Assembly (NCBI RefSeq): GCF_000261365.1
Contig: NZ_AJVC01000004.1
Span: forward strand, 930,001-994,000
DNA from: Herbaspirillum sp. GW103
GTDB taxonomy: Bacteria; Pseudomonadota; Gammaproteobacteria; Burkholderiales; Burkholderiaceae_D
Reading direction: 5' to 3'
Length of the DNA: 64,000 nucleotides
The first letter of the stretch is position 1, and each line of letters starts with the position of its first letter. The position numbers were made by a program, and so were the translations under genes. The notes beneath the pieces are model-generated. The model saw nothing but the letters and a program-made list of their open reading frames with translations, ran no database searches and had not been told where the DNA came from. Positions 26,925 to 36,252 of this stretch are shown here, one piece after another.

Positions 26925-28787
26925 ATGAACACTCCACCTCGCTATCGCAGCTTCAGGTTCGGCATCGGCGGCGTTGACGTCGTGCCGGGCGCCAACGGCA
27001 TCGCCCTGGTCAAGACCCGTCAGCCGCTGGAAGCCTATCCGGCGCGTCTGACCGACAGACTGATCCACTGGGCCACGGTCGATCCGGACCGCACCTACAT
27101 GGCACGCCGCGACAAAGATGGCCAATGGCGCCGCATCAGTTACGGGCAGGCGCTGCAAAGCGCACGACGTATCGGCCAGGCACTGCTGCAACGCGGCCTG
27201 TCGGCCGAACGGCCGCTGCTGATCCTGTCCGAAAACGACCTCGAACACGCCATGCTGGTGCTGGGTTGCCACTATGCGGGCGTCCCCTATGCGCCGGTGT
27301 CTTCGGCCTATTCGCTGCTGTCCAGGGATTACGCCAAGCTGCGCCATGCGGTGCAGTTGCTCACCCCCGGCCTGATCTTCGCATCACATGGCGAGAAGTT
27401 CGCCGCCGCCGTCAATGCGGTGGCCCCCGATATCGAATTCGTGGTGACCGAGGCGCCGCCTGCCGGTCGCCAATGCACGCTGTATGCGGAACTGGAAGCC
27501 ACCCGTGCCGGTGATGAGGTCGAGCGCGCCTATGCCGCCACCGGTCCGGACACCATCGTCAAGTTCCTCTTCACCTCGGGCTCGACCAAGATGCCCAAGG
27601 CGGTCATCAATACCCAGCGCATGATGTGCAGCAACCTGCAGATGATCGTACAGACCTTCCCCTTCCTGGCCGAAGAGCCGCCCATCCTGATCGACTGGCT
27701 GCCCTGGAACCACACCTTCGGCGCCAATCACAACGTAGGCATCGTGCTCTACAACGGCGGCACCATGTACATCGACGAAGGCAAGCCTACGCCGCAGGGC
27801 CTGGCCACCACCCTGGCCAACCTGCATGAAATCTCTCCGACCGTGTATTTCAACGTGCCGGTCGGTTGGGAAGGCATCGCCCACGCGCTGGAGAAGGACC
27901 AGGTCCTGCGCGAAAAATTCTACAGTCGCCTGCGCATGCAGTTCTACGCCGGTGCCGCGCTGGCACAACCCGTGTGGGACAAGCTGCACGCCACGGCAGA
28001 AGCCACCTGCGGCGAACGCATCGTGATGTGCTGCGGCCTGGGCATGACCGAGACCTCCCCGTCCGCACTCTTCGTGGCGGACCTGGAAGTGCAGGCCGGA
28101 CAGATCGGCATCCCCACTCCGGGCATGGAAATCAAGCTGGTCCCCAATGGCGACAAGATCGAGATCCGCTATCGCGGCCCCAACGTGACGCCCGGTTACT
28201 GGCGCGCCCCGGAGCAAACCGCCGAAGCCTTCGATGAAGAGGCTTACTTCCGCTCGGGCGATGCGGTGCGCTGGCTGGACCCGGCCCATCCGGATCGCGG
28301 CTTCATGTTCGATGGCCGGGTGGCCGAAGACTTCAAGCTCTATACCGGCACCTGGGTCAGCGTGGGCCCGCTGCGCGCTCTGATCGCACATGAAGGCGCC
28401 CCCTACCTGCAGGATGCCGTCATCACCGGTCAGGACCGCAGCGAAGTGGGCATGCTCATCGTCCCCAACATCGAACGCTGCCGCCAGCTGGCGCATCTGC
28501 CGGCAGAGGCCTCGCGCGCTGAGGTGCTCAATGCGGCGCCGGTACGCGCCTTCTTCCAGGGCATGCTGGATCGCTTGCAAACCCATGCGACCGGCAGCTC
28601 CAACCGGGTCACCCGGGCGCTGGTGCTGATCGATCCGCCCTCGTTTGATCGTGGCGAAATCACCGACAAGGGTTCCATCAACCAACGCGCGGTACTGACC
28701 CATCGCGCCGCGCTGGTGGAGGCACTCTACGCCGGCACCGATCCGGCCGTGCTGAGCGCACAGGCCGCGCTCTCCCCCGCTCACTGA
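26925..28787 (+). CDS. Feruloyl-CoA synthetase-like aryl-CoA ligase
   Basis: 620-residue adenylate-forming enzyme activating a carboxylate to its CoA thioester with ATP. AMP-binding P-loop FLFTSGSTKMPKAVINTQ near residues 209-226; IDWLPWNHTFGANHNVG near 253-269; the GLGMTETSP motif near 368-376; the hinge region with DGRVAEDFKLYTGTWVSVGP near 463-482; a C-terminal Lys in GEITDKGSINQRAVL near 590. This end form and the ~620 length are typical of the Fcs (feruloyl-CoA synthase) subfamily. Substrate p-coumarate, ferulate or a dihydro form is inferred from the 4-hydroxybenzoyl-CoA thioesterase and van/pob genes. It lies 158 bases after the crotonase gene, on the same strand. Confidence 0.87.
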   Translation: MNTPPRYRSFRFGIGGVDVVPGANGIALVKTRQPLEAYPARLTDRLIHWATVDPDRTYMARRDKDGQWRRISYGQALQSARRIGQALLQRGLSAERPLLILSENDLEHAMLVLGCHYAGVPYAPVSSAYSLLSRDYAKLRHAVQLLTPGLIFASHGEKFAAAVNAVAPDIEFVVTEAPPAGRQCTLYAELEATRAGDEVERAYAATGPDTIVKFLFTSGSTKMPKAVINTQRMMCSNLQMIVQTFPFLAEEPPILIDWLPWNHTFGANHNVGIVLYNGGTMYIDEGKPTPQGLATTLANLHEISPTVYFNVPVGWEGIAHALEKDQVLREKFYSRLRMQFYAGAALAQPVWDKLHATAEATCGERIVMCCGLGMTETSPSALFVADLEVQAGQIGIPTPGMEIKLVPNGDKIEIRYRGPNVTPGYWRAPEQTAEAFDEEAYFRSGDAVRWLDPAHPDRGFMFDGRVAEDFKLYTGTWVSVGPLRALIAHEGAPYLQDAVITGQDRSEVGMLIVPNIERCRQLAHLPAEASRAEVLNAAPVRAFFQGMLDRLQTHATGSSNRVTRALVLIDPPSFDRGEITDKGSINQRAVLTHRAALVEALYAGTDPAVLSAQAALSPAH

Positions 28788-28800
28788 GAAAGCAACAGAC

Positions 28801-30054
28801 ATGGCACAAGCAGCGTTCTATTCCAGCTTCAAGGACATCTGGCTCGTCGGCGGCGTGCGTACGCCCATGGTGGATTACTGCACCAGTTTCAGCCAGCTCT
28901 CGCCCACCGACATGGGCATCAAGGTGGCGCGCGAGGTACTGGCCCGCACCGGCATCGCCGCCACCGACATCGGCTCGGTCGTAGCCGGCAACATGGCGCC
29001 CGGTGACGCCTACCAGTACATGCTGCCACGTCACATCGGCCTGTATGCAGGGGTGCCGGTGACGACGCCGGCCATCATGGTCCAGCGCATCTGCGGCACC
29101 GGTTTTGAACTGATCCGCCAGGCCGGGGACCAGATCGAACGCGGCTATACCGAGACTGCGCTGATCGTGGGCAGCGAATCGATGACGCGCAATCCCATTG
29201 CGGCCTTCGGCCATCGCAGCGGCTTCAGGTTGGGCGCGCCGGTGGAATTCCAGGACTACATGTGGGAAGCGCTGGTGGATCCGGCCCCCGGCATCACCAT
29301 GCCCCAGACCGCCGAAAACCTGGCGAAGATGTATGGCATCACCCGCGCCGAGGTCGATGAATACGCCGCGTATTCCTTCGAACGCGCCCTCAAGGCGCAG
29401 GCCGCCGGTTTCCACGCGGGCGAGATCGTGCCGGTGGTCAACGAGACCTTCCGCCTGGATGGCTACAACGACCGTCACATCAAGCTGCAGGGCAAAGTCA
29501 GCGAAGCAGCGGCCGATACGCATCCACGCCCCTCGCCGGTGGAAGTGCTGGCCAAGCTGCGCACGCTCTATCCGGATGGCGTACAGACCGGCGGCAACAG
29601 CTCGGCACTGGTCGATGCGGCAGCGGCCACCATCGTGGCCTCGGGCGATTACGTCCGGCGCCACGACAAGGCGCCGCTGGCGCGCGTGCTCGCTGCCGCT
29701 GTCGCGGGCGTGCCACCGGAGATCATGGGCATCGGCCCGGTGCCGGCCATCCGCACCCTGCTGGAACGCAACGGGCTGACGGTGGCCGACATCGGCTGCT
29801 TCGAGATCAACGAGGCGCAAGGCGCGCAGATCGTGGCGGTGGAACGTGAGCTGGGGATCGACCGCGAGCGCCTCAACGTCAACGGCGGCGCCATCGCCCT
29901 GGGCCATCCTCTGGCGGCGACCGGGGTACGCCTGTCGATCACGGCGGCACGCGAGATGAATCGCCGCGGCGCGCGCTACTGCGTGGCCTCGGCCTGCATC
30001 GGCGGCGGCCAGGGTATTGCCCTGCTGCTGGAAAACCCGTCGGCCTCCCACTGA
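28801..30054 (+). CDS. Acetyl-CoA acetyltransferase-type thiolase
   Basis: 417-residue thiolase, a different subclass from PcaF. Nucleophile Cys in VQRICGTGFELIRQAG near residue 98, His in [17 protein letters not shown] near 367, second Cys in SACIGGGQGI near 400. The usual NEAF motif reads INEAQGAQ near 339, with Gln replacing Phe. It is expected to split an aryl-3-ketopropionyl-CoA (for example 4-hydroxybenzoylacetyl-CoA) into acetyl-CoA and aroyl-CoA. It starts 13 bases after the ligase. Fits a beta-oxidative rather than retro-aldol route, but substrate specificity is inferred. Confidence 0.86.
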   Translation: MAQAAFYSSFKDIWLVGGVRTPMVDYCTSFSQLSPTDMGIKVAREVLARTGIAATDIGSVVAGNMAPGDAYQYMLPRHIGLYAGVPVTTPAIMVQRICGTGFELIRQAGDQIERGYTETALIVGSESMTRNPIAAFGHRSGFRLGAPVEFQDYMWEALVDPAPGITMPQTAENLAKMYGITRAEVDEYAAYSFERALKAQAAGFHAGEIVPVVNETFRLDGYNDRHIKLQGKVSEAAADTHPRPSPVEVLAKLRTLYPDGVQTGGNSSALVDAAAATIVASGDYVRRHDKAPLARVLAAAVAGVPPEIMGIGPVPAIRTLLERNGLTVADIGCFEINEAQGAQIVAVERELGIDRERLNVNGGAIALGHPLAATGVRLSITAAREMNRRGARYCVASACIGGGQGIALLLENPSASH

Positions 30055-30081
30055 ACCATTCATTCGAGAAGGACATTCTTC

Positions 30082-30846
30082 ATGCAGCTGCAAGGACAAG
30101 CCGCCCTGGTGACGGGCGGAGCTTCAGGACTCGGTGCCGAGACCGTGCGCCAACTGGTGCAGGCCGGCGCCCGCGTCTGCATCCTGGACGTCAACATGGA
30201 TGCGGCCCGGGCCCTGGCCGATGAACTGCGTTGCCACGCGGTACGCTGCGACATCACCGACAGCGCCTCGGTGGAAGCGGCCCTCGATGCCGCGCAAGAG
30301 GCCAACGGGGCAGCGCGCATCCTCATCAACTGCGCCGGCATCGGTGGCGCCAAACGCATGGTCGGCAAGGATGGCAGCCCGATGCCGCTGGAAGACTTCA
30401 GCCGCATCGTCAACGTCAACCTGATCGGCACCTTCAACGTGATCCGTCTGGCCGCTGCCCGCATGGCGGCGGCTGAAGCACTGGCCGAGGGCGAGCGCGG
30501 CGTGATCGTTGCGACCGCCTCGGTAGCCGCCTTCGACGGTCAGGTTGGACAAGCGGGTTACGCCGCCTCCAAGGGCGGCATCACCGCCATGACCCTGCCA
30601 CTGGCGCGTGATCTGGCGCAACACGGCATCCGCGTGGTGACCATCGCGCCCGGCCTGTTCCTCACGCCCCTGCTCTACAAGCTGCCGGAAGAGGTACAGC
30701 AGTCGCTGGCCTCGTCCATCCCCTTCCCCAAGCGTCTGGGCAAGGCGGAGGAATATGCGCAGCTGGCCCTGCATATCGTCACCAATCTTTCGCTCAACGG
30801 CGAAGTGATCCGGCTCGATGGCGCGCTGCGCCTGGCGCCGCGTTGA
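30082..30846 (+). CDS. Short-chain dehydrogenase, 3-hydroxyacyl-CoA dehydrogenase type
   Basis: 254-residue SDR. Cofactor motif [18 protein letters not shown] (residues 9-26) with Asp in [10 protein letters not shown] near 37 predicting NAD rather than [16 protein letters not shown] near 90; catalytic Ser in [12 protein letters not shown] and the Tyr-x3-Lys in GYAASKGG near 159-166. Overall order and the insert [18 protein letters not shown] resemble HSD17B10-like type II 3-hydroxyacyl-CoA dehydrogenases. Predicted to oxidise the 3-hydroxy-3-aryl-propionyl-CoA made by the crotonase, giving the thiolase substrate. It lies 27 bases after the thiolase and 16 before the thioesterase. Confidence 0.85.
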   Translation: MQLQGQAALVTGGASGLGAETVRQLVQAGARVCILDVNMDAARALADELRCHAVRCDITDSASVEAALDAAQEANGAARILINCAGIGGAKRMVGKDGSPMPLEDFSRIVNVNLIGTFNVIRLAAARMAAAEALAEGERGVIVATASVAAFDGQVGQAGYAASKGGITAMTLPLARDLAQHGIRVVTIAPGLFLTPLLYKLPEEVQQSLASSIPFPKRLGKAEEYAQLALHIVTNLSLNGEVIRLDGALRLAPR

Positions 30847-30862
30847 GCATCGAGGAGCATCC

Positions 30863-31282
30863 ATGAGCAAGACCATCATTCATCCGGTGCGCGTGGAATT
30901 CGGTGACTGCGATCCGGCCGGCATCGTCTATTTCCCCAACTTCTTCCGCTGGTATGACGCGGCTTCGCGCAACTTCTTTCACGAATGCGGCCTGCCCCCC
31001 TGGCGTGATACCGAGAAGACGCGCGGCATCATCGGTACGCCCGTGGTGGACATCAGTTCGCGCTTCGTGCGCCCGGCCACCTATGGCGACCGCATCGAAG
31101 TGCATTCCACCATCGTCGAATGGAATGACAAGACCTTCGTGATGAAGCACGAGATCAGACGCGATGGCGAACTGCTGTGCGAAGGACGCGACGTGCGCGT
31201 CTTCGCCACTCGCCATCCGGACGATCCGACGCGCATCAAGGCCATTCCCATTCCGGCAGATATCAGGGAGATGTGCAGTTAG
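30863..31282 (+). CDS. 4-hydroxybenzoyl-CoA thioesterase
   Basis: 139-residue single hot-dog domain. The stretch VEFGDCDPAGIVYFPNFFRW at residues 10-29 is the active-site motif of the 4-hydroxybenzoyl-CoA thioesterase of Pseudomonas CBS3, with the catalytic Asp at residue 16. Further matching segments as I recall that enzyme are YDAASRNFFHECGLPPWR, RGIIGTPVVD and the end IPADIREMCS. It releases 4-hydroxybenzoate (and perhaps vanillate) from CoA, the exact substrate of PobA/VanAB in this window. Start at ATG 30863 with GAGGAG eight bases upstream. This is the most specific clue to the cluster's product. Confidence 0.92.
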   Translation: MSKTIIHPVRVEFGDCDPAGIVYFPNFFRWYDAASRNFFHECGLPPWRDTEKTRGIIGTPVVDISSRFVRPATYGDRIEVHSTIVEWNDKTFVMKHEIRRDGELLCEGRDVRVFATRHPDDPTRIKAIPIPADIREMCS

Positions 31283-31366
31283 GCAATACGGCAGCAAGCG
31301 AGACGCGGTAACAAGCCGCATCCGCCCACATCGAGCATTCGAACCAAAAATACAAAGGAGACGGAA

Positions 31367-32511
31367 ATGAACACGAAACTGGCAATCAAGACAGGCGTAC
31401 TGGCAGCAATGCTGGCCTGTGCAGGGCTGGCCCATGCCGAACTGACCATTGGCGTGGTGATGTCGCTGACCGGTCCCGGCTCGGGTCTGGGCATCCCGGC
31501 CAAGAACGGCTTTGCGCTGTGGCCAGAGACCATCGGCGGCGAGAAGGTCAAGATGATCATCCTCGACGACGCCACCGATCCGACCCAAGCCAGCAAGAAT
31601 GCGCGCCGCCTGGTGGCCGAGGACAAGGTCGACCTGCTGATCGGCTCGGCGGCCGTGCCGCCCACGCTGGCGGTAGCCGACGTGGCGCTGGAATCGCAGA
31701 CGGTGCAGCTGGCCATCTCGCCTATCGAGACTGCTGAAGGAAAAGACGCCTGGACCTTCCGCCTGCCGCAATCCACGGCTGTCATGGCCGGGGCGTGGTG
31801 GAGCAGATGAAGAAAATGGGCGTCAAGACCATCGGCTTCCTGGGCTACTCGGATTCCTATGGTGAAAACTGGCTCAAGGAAATGCAGCGTCTGGCCACTG
31901 CCGCCGGCATGAAGATGGGCACGGTGGAGCGCTTCTCGCGCGCCGACACCAGCGTGACCGCACAAGCCCTGCGGGTGGTCAGCTCCCATCCGGATGCGGT
32001 GCTGGTGGTAGCCTCCGGCAGCGGCGCGGCCATGCCGCACAAGGCCCTGATCGAGCGCGGCTACAAGGGCAAGATCTTCCAGACCCATAGCGCCGCCTCG
32101 CGCGACCTGATCCGACTGGGCGGCAAGGATGTCGAAGGTTCCTACGTCATCTCCGGGCCGGCCGTGGTGCCCGAGGCGCTGCCGGACAGCAATCCCTCCA
32201 AGAAGCTGGCGATGGATTTCGTCACGCGCTACGAGAAGCAGTTCGGCGCCGGTACCCGCAACCTCTTCGCGGCCCATACCTATGATGCGCAGCTGGTGTT
32301 GCAGAAGGTCGTGCCGATGGCGTTGAAGAAGGCCAAACCCGGCACCCCTGCCTTCCGCGCCGCCTTGAAGGAAGCGCTGGAGACGGCCGGGCCGATTCAG
32401 ATCTCGCAGGGTACGCTGAACTATTCGCCCAAGGATCACTTCGGCCTGGGGGATGATGCGCGCATCATGCTGACCATCCAGAACGGCAACTGGAAGGCGG
32501 TCAATCCGTAA
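31367..32511 (+). pseudogene. Liv-type solute-binding protein gene with a frameshift
   Basis: Two consecutive frames make one ABC binding protein. Frame 1 (31367-31810) has a signal peptide (cleavage near AHA-EL), LTIGVVMSLTGPGSGLGIPA and the conserved middle up to RLPQSTAVMAG. Then it runs into a stop after AWWSR. Frame 2 continues from about 31795 (VVEQMKKMGVKTIGFLGYSD) to NGNWKAVNP at 32511. One extra G in the G-tract at 31790-31793 (four to five Gs) would restore MAGGVVEQMKK, so the cause is a 1-base loss. CAAAGGAGACGGAA precedes the ATG. The other cluster genes are intact, so a sequencing error or a recent mutation is likely. It is placed directly before its permease genes and is more distant from the two paralogues at 11169 and 24507. 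Confidence 0.88.
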
Positions 32512-32600
32512 TCCGCACTGCCCTGCCGTCGCGGCGGCGCAAGGACTCCAGCTTGCGCCGTCACCTTCCTGCCTGATGTCTTTCGCTCCACATCCGATAC

Positions 32601-33641
32601 ATGGACTCCTCCATTGCCGCCATCCTCACCCTGGATGGCCTGACCAACGGCATCGTCTATGGCTTGATCGCCATTGCACTGGTGCTGGTCTTCACGGTCA
32701 CCCGCATCCTCTTCATTCCGCAGGGGGAATTCGTCGCCTATGGCGCGCTCACCCTGGCCATGCTGCAACAGGGCCAGCGTCCCGGCCCGCTGTGGCTGCT
32801 GCTGGTGCTGGCCGTCTGCGCGGCCGCCATGCAGAGCGCGGCATTGCTGCGTGCCGGCCAGCTTGCCCTGTTGCCGCGCGCCTTGCTCGGCACCCTGGGT
32901 GTGCCGCTGGCCGTTGCCGCCCTGGTGTGGTGGGCAGCGCCCCATCAGTTCTCACTACCGGTGCAGGTCCTGCTGACATTGCTGCTCATTACCGCACTCG
33001 GACCGCTGATGTACCAGGTGGTCTATGAATCGATGGCCGATGCCAGCGTGCTGCAACTGCTGATCGTCTCGGTCGGCATCCACCTGGCCATGACCGGGCT
33101 GGGGCTGGTGTTCTTCGGCGCCGAGGGCTTCCGCACCCCGGCCTTCTGGGATGAACGCTGGGACCTCGCTGCGCTCACCCTCAACGCCCAGACCGTGGTG
33201 GTCGTGGCGGCTGCGGCGGCCTTGCTGGTGGCGCTGTGGCTGTTCTCCGGATACACGCTGTATGGCAAGGCCCTGCGTGCCACGGCGGTGAACCGCCTGG
33301 GCGCGCGGCTCATGGGAATCTCCACGACGCTGGCCGGCAAATTGTCCTTTGCCGTGGCAGCGTTTATCGGTGCGCTGTCGGGTGTGCTGATCGGTCCGAT
33401 GAGCACCATTTTTTACGACTCGGGTTTCCTGATCGGCCTGAAGGGCTTCGTCGCCGCCACCATCGGTGCACTGGCGAGTTTCCCGGCGGCGGCAGGCGGC
33501 GCGCTGCTGGTGGGCTTGCTGGAATCCTTCAGTTCCTTCTGGGCCAGTGATTTCAAGGAGGTCATCGTGTTCCTGGCGCTGCTACCCATCCTGCTGTGGC
33601 GCTCGCTGGTCACGCCCGCGCATGACGAGGACGAGGAATGA
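32601..33641 (+). CDS. livH: Liv-type ABC permease (LivH), long form
   Basis: 346 residues, longer than the usual ~290. The N-terminus DGLTNGIVYGLIAIALVLVF, then RILFIPQGEFVAYGALTLA, is LivH-like, and the EAA loop is YGKALRATAVNRLGARLMGI near residues 223-242. The extra length lies in an insert of about 50 residues (residues ~65-115, rich in Leu/Ala, one or two additional hydrophobic segments) before PLMYQVVYESMADAS. The last four bases overlap the next gene (ATGA). It forms the pore with the LivM domain of the following fusion. Confidence 0.88.
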   Translation: MDSSIAAILTLDGLTNGIVYGLIAIALVLVFTVTRILFIPQGEFVAYGALTLAMLQQGQRPGPLWLLLVLAVCAAAMQSAALLRAGQLALLPRALLGTLGVPLAVAALVWWAAPHQFSLPVQVLLTLLLITALGPLMYQVVYESMADASVLQLLIVSVGIHLAMTGLGLVFFGAEGFRTPAFWDERWDLAALTLNAQTVVVVAAAAALLVALWLFSGYTLYGKALRATAVNRLGARLMGISTTLAGKLSFAVAAFIGALSGVLIGPMSTIFYDSGFLIGLKGFVAATIGALASFPAAAGGALLVGLLESFSSFWASDFKEVIVFLALLPILLWRSLVTPAHDEDEE

Positions 33642-35431
33642 GCATGAACAAACGACTCCCTCTCTACGCCCTGCTGGTGGCACTGGCGCTGTTCCCCATC
33701 CTGCCCACGCCGCAGTTCTGGGTGATCCAGGCCAACTACATCGGACTGTACGCGCTGGTGGCCATCGGCCTGGTACTGCTGACCGGTATCGGCGGCATGA
33801 CTTCCTTCGGCCAGGCAGCCTTCGTCGGCATGGGTGCCTACACCACGTCCTATCTGACCACGGCGCACGGGATCTCACCCTGGCTGACACTGCCGGTGGG
33901 TCTGTTCATCACCGGCGTATCGGCCTATGTGCTGGGGCGCATCACGCTGCGCATGTCCGGTCACTACCTGCCGCTGGCCACCATCGCCTGGGGGATCAGC
34001 CTGTACTTCCTGTTCGGCAAGGTGGATTTTCTGGGCAAGTATGACGGCATCTCCGGCATCCCCCCGCTGCAACTGGCGGGGCTGGACCTGTCCAAGGATC
34101 GGCACATGTACTACCTGATCTGGGCCATCGTGCTGGCGGCGGCCTGGGTCTCGCTGAACCTGCTGGATTCACGCGCGGGCCGCGCCATCCGCGCCCTCAA
34201 GGGGGGCCGCTCGATGGCCGAGGCCATGGGGGTGGATACGGGACGCTACAAGATCCTCATCTTCGTCTTTGCCGCGCTGCTGGCTGCTGTGTCGGGGTGG
34301 CTGTTCGCGCACATGCAGCGTACCGTCAATCCGTCTCCCTTCAGCCTGGCCATGGGTATCGAGTATCTGTTCATCGTGGTGGTCGGCGGCATCGCCCATA
34401 TCTGGGGAGCGCTGCTGGGTGCCGGGGTACTCAAGCTGCTGTCGGACCAGTTGCAGGTGCTGCTGCCGGCACTGCTGGGTGATGGTGGCAGTTACGAGAG
34501 CATCGTCTTCGGCCTGATCCTGATCCTTTTGCTGAAGTATGCACGCGGCGGCCTGTGGCCCTGGGTGCGCGCGCTGTGGCTGCGCGCCTTCCCGCCCGCC
34601 CCCCTGGCGCTGCGCGTGGCCGCCGCCGCCCCGCTGGACAAGCGCAACGGTCCGGCGCGCGGAGCGCCGCTGCTGGAGGTAGACCAGATCAACAAGCGCT
34701 TTGGCGGACTGGTGGCGGTCAATGATGTGTCCTTCAAGGTCAAGGCGGGCGAAATCGTCGGCCTGATCGGTCCCAACGGTGCAGGCAAGTCCACGACCTT
34801 CAATCTGGTCACGGGTCTGCTGCATGCCAGCGGTGGTCGTGTCAGCTTCAATGGCCGCGACATCGCCGGACAGCCCGCGCGCGCCATCGCCAGGCTCGGC
34901 ATCGCCCGTACCTTCCAGCACGTACGACTGTTGCCGGGCATGACGGTACTGGAGAACGTTGCCCTGGGCGCACACATGCGCAGCCAGCAAGGCTTCCTGC
35001 GCAATACGATCAACGCCATGCTGCATCTGGAACGCGCCGAGGAAAAGGCCCTGCTGGACGAAGCCGCACGCGCCCTGCATCGCGTCGGCCTGCAGCATCT
35101 GATGCACGAGCAGGCCGGCAATCTGGCGCTGGGGCAGCAACGCATCCTGGAGATCGCGCGCGCCCTGTGCTGCGATCCGCTGCTGCTATTGCTCGATGAA
35201 CCGGCGGCGGGCCTGCGCCATCTGGAAAAGCAGGCGCTTTCCCGGGTGTTGCAGGAACTGCGCGCCGACGGCATGAGCATCCTGCTGGTGGAACATGACA
35301 TGGAGTTCGTCATGGAACTGACCGACCACATCGTGGTGATGGAATTCGGCGCCAAGATCGCCGAAGGCACACCGCAAGAGATACAAAGGCATCCCGCCGT
35401 GATCGAAGCCTACCTGGGTGGAATCGAATGA
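33638..35431 (+). CDS. Fused Liv-type permease and ATPase (LivM-LivG)
   Basis: 597 residues. Residues 1-~325 are LivM (VAIGLVLLTGIGGMTSFGQA near 42-61; the EAA loop RAIRALKGGRSMAEAMGVD near 181-199). After a basic linker (residues ~325-345), residues ~345-597 are LivG: Walker A LIGPNGAGKSTTFNLVTG, a signature region NLALGQQRILEIARAL (the LSGGQ position reads LALGQ), Walker B LLLLLDEPAAGL, and the end EGTPQEIQRHPAVIEAYLG. One chain thus supplies pore and motor. Overlaps both neighbours by four bases. Such fusions are known in Burkholderiales transporters of aromatic acids. Confidence 0.9.
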   Translation: MSMNKRLPLYALLVALALFPILPTPQFWVIQANYIGLYALVAIGLVLLTGIGGMTSFGQAAFVGMGAYTTSYLTTAHGISPWLTLPVGLFITGVSAYVLGRITLRMSGHYLPLATIAWGISLYFLFGKVDFLGKYDGISGIPPLQLAGLDLSKDRHMYYLIWAIVLAAAWVSLNLLDSRAGRAIRALKGGRSMAEAMGVDTGRYKILIFVFAALLAAVSGWLFAHMQRTVNPSPFSLAMGIEYLFIVVVGGIAHIWGALLGAGVLKLLSDQLQVLLPALLGDGGSYESIVFGLILILLLKYARGGLWPWVRALWLRAFPPAPLALRVAAAAPLDKRNGPARGAPLLEVDQINKRFGGLVAVNDVSFKVKAGEIVGLIGPNGAGKSTTFNLVTGLLHASGGRVSFNGRDIAGQPARAIARLGIARTFQHVRLLPGMTVLENVALGAHMRSQQGFLRNTINAMLHLERAEEKALLDEAARALHRVGLQHLMHEQAGNLALGQQRILEIARALCCDPLLLLLDEPAAGLRHLEKQALSRVLQELRADGMSILLVEHDMEFVMELTDHIVVMEFGAKIAEGTPQEIQRHPAVIEAYLGGIE

Positions 35432-36183
35432 GCGAACTGGTCCTCGACGTCGCGCAATTGCGCGCAAGCTATGGCAAGGTGCAGGCCCTGCATGACATCA
35501 ACCTCAGGCTGGAGCGCGGCAGCATTGCCACCGTGATCGGGCCCAATGGTGCGGGCAAGTCCACCTTGCTCAACGCCATCATGGGCGTGATGCCCGCGCA
35601 AGGCGCGGTGCATTACCAGGGCCAGGCCGTGCAACGCTGGAGCCTGGAGCAACGCGTGATGGCCGGTATCGCCCTGGTGCCGGAGCGACGTGAACTGTTT
35701 TCCACCATGAGCGTGGAAGACAACCTGCTGCTGGGCGGCTTTCGCCGCGTACGCTTGCGACAGGCTCAACCGCTGGATCAGCTGGCCACTGTCTTCGACC
35801 TGTTCCCGCGACTGAAGGAACGCCGCACCCAGCAGGCCGGTACGCTCTCGGGCGGTGAGCGCCAGATGCTGGCCATCGGACGCGCCATGATGGCCAAGCC
35901 GGCACTGCTGATGCTGGATGAACCCAGCCTCGGCCTGGCACCGCGCATCGTCAAGGAGATTCTGCATATCGTTTCCGAACTGCGCACGGCCGGCATCTCG
36001 GTACTGCTGGTGGAACAGAATGCGCGCGCGGCCTTGCAGACGGCCGACTATGGCTATGTGCTGGAACTGGGCAAGGTCACCATGCAGGGCGAGTCCGCGA
36101 AACTGGCGGGAGATCCGCAAGTGATCCAGGCCTACCTGGGATTTGGCAAGAAGGCGGAAACCGAGGTGGCGACAGCCTCCTGA
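35428..36183 (+). CDS. livF: Liv-type ABC transporter ATPase (LivF)
   Basis: 251 residues. Walker A TVIGPNGAGKSTLLNAIM near 33-50, signature TLSGGERQMLAIGRAM near 136-151, Walker B LLMLDEPSLGLAP near 158-170, H-loop region VLLVEQNARAAL with the LivF-typical Gln-Asn. The N-terminal LRASYGKVQALHDINLRL is also LivF-like. Starts by four-base overlap with the fusion gene. It completes an importer set with the LivM-LivG fusion, the long LivH and the frameshifted binding protein; the substrate is probably that of the co-encoded ligase. Confidence 0.92.
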   Translation: MSELVLDVAQLRASYGKVQALHDINLRLERGSIATVIGPNGAGKSTLLNAIMGVMPAQGAVHYQGQAVQRWSLEQRVMAGIALVPERRELFSTMSVEDNLLLGGFRRVRLRQAQPLDQLATVFDLFPRLKERRTQQAGTLSGGERQMLAIGRAMMAKPALLMLDEPSLGLAPRIVKEILHIVSELRTAGISVLLVEQNARAALQTADYGYVLELGKVTMQGESAKLAGDPQVIQAYLGFGKKAETEVATAS

Positions 36184-36252
36184 GACCTGGCGTTTTCTGC
36201 ACCACAGTATGCAAAAACAACATAAGAAAGAAGCGCGACGAAAGGAATGACG

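Noticed and set aside
31790-31793. Phase-variable homopolymer tract
   Set aside because: Four Gs is too short for typical slipped-strand phase variation; an error or a simple mutation is more likely.
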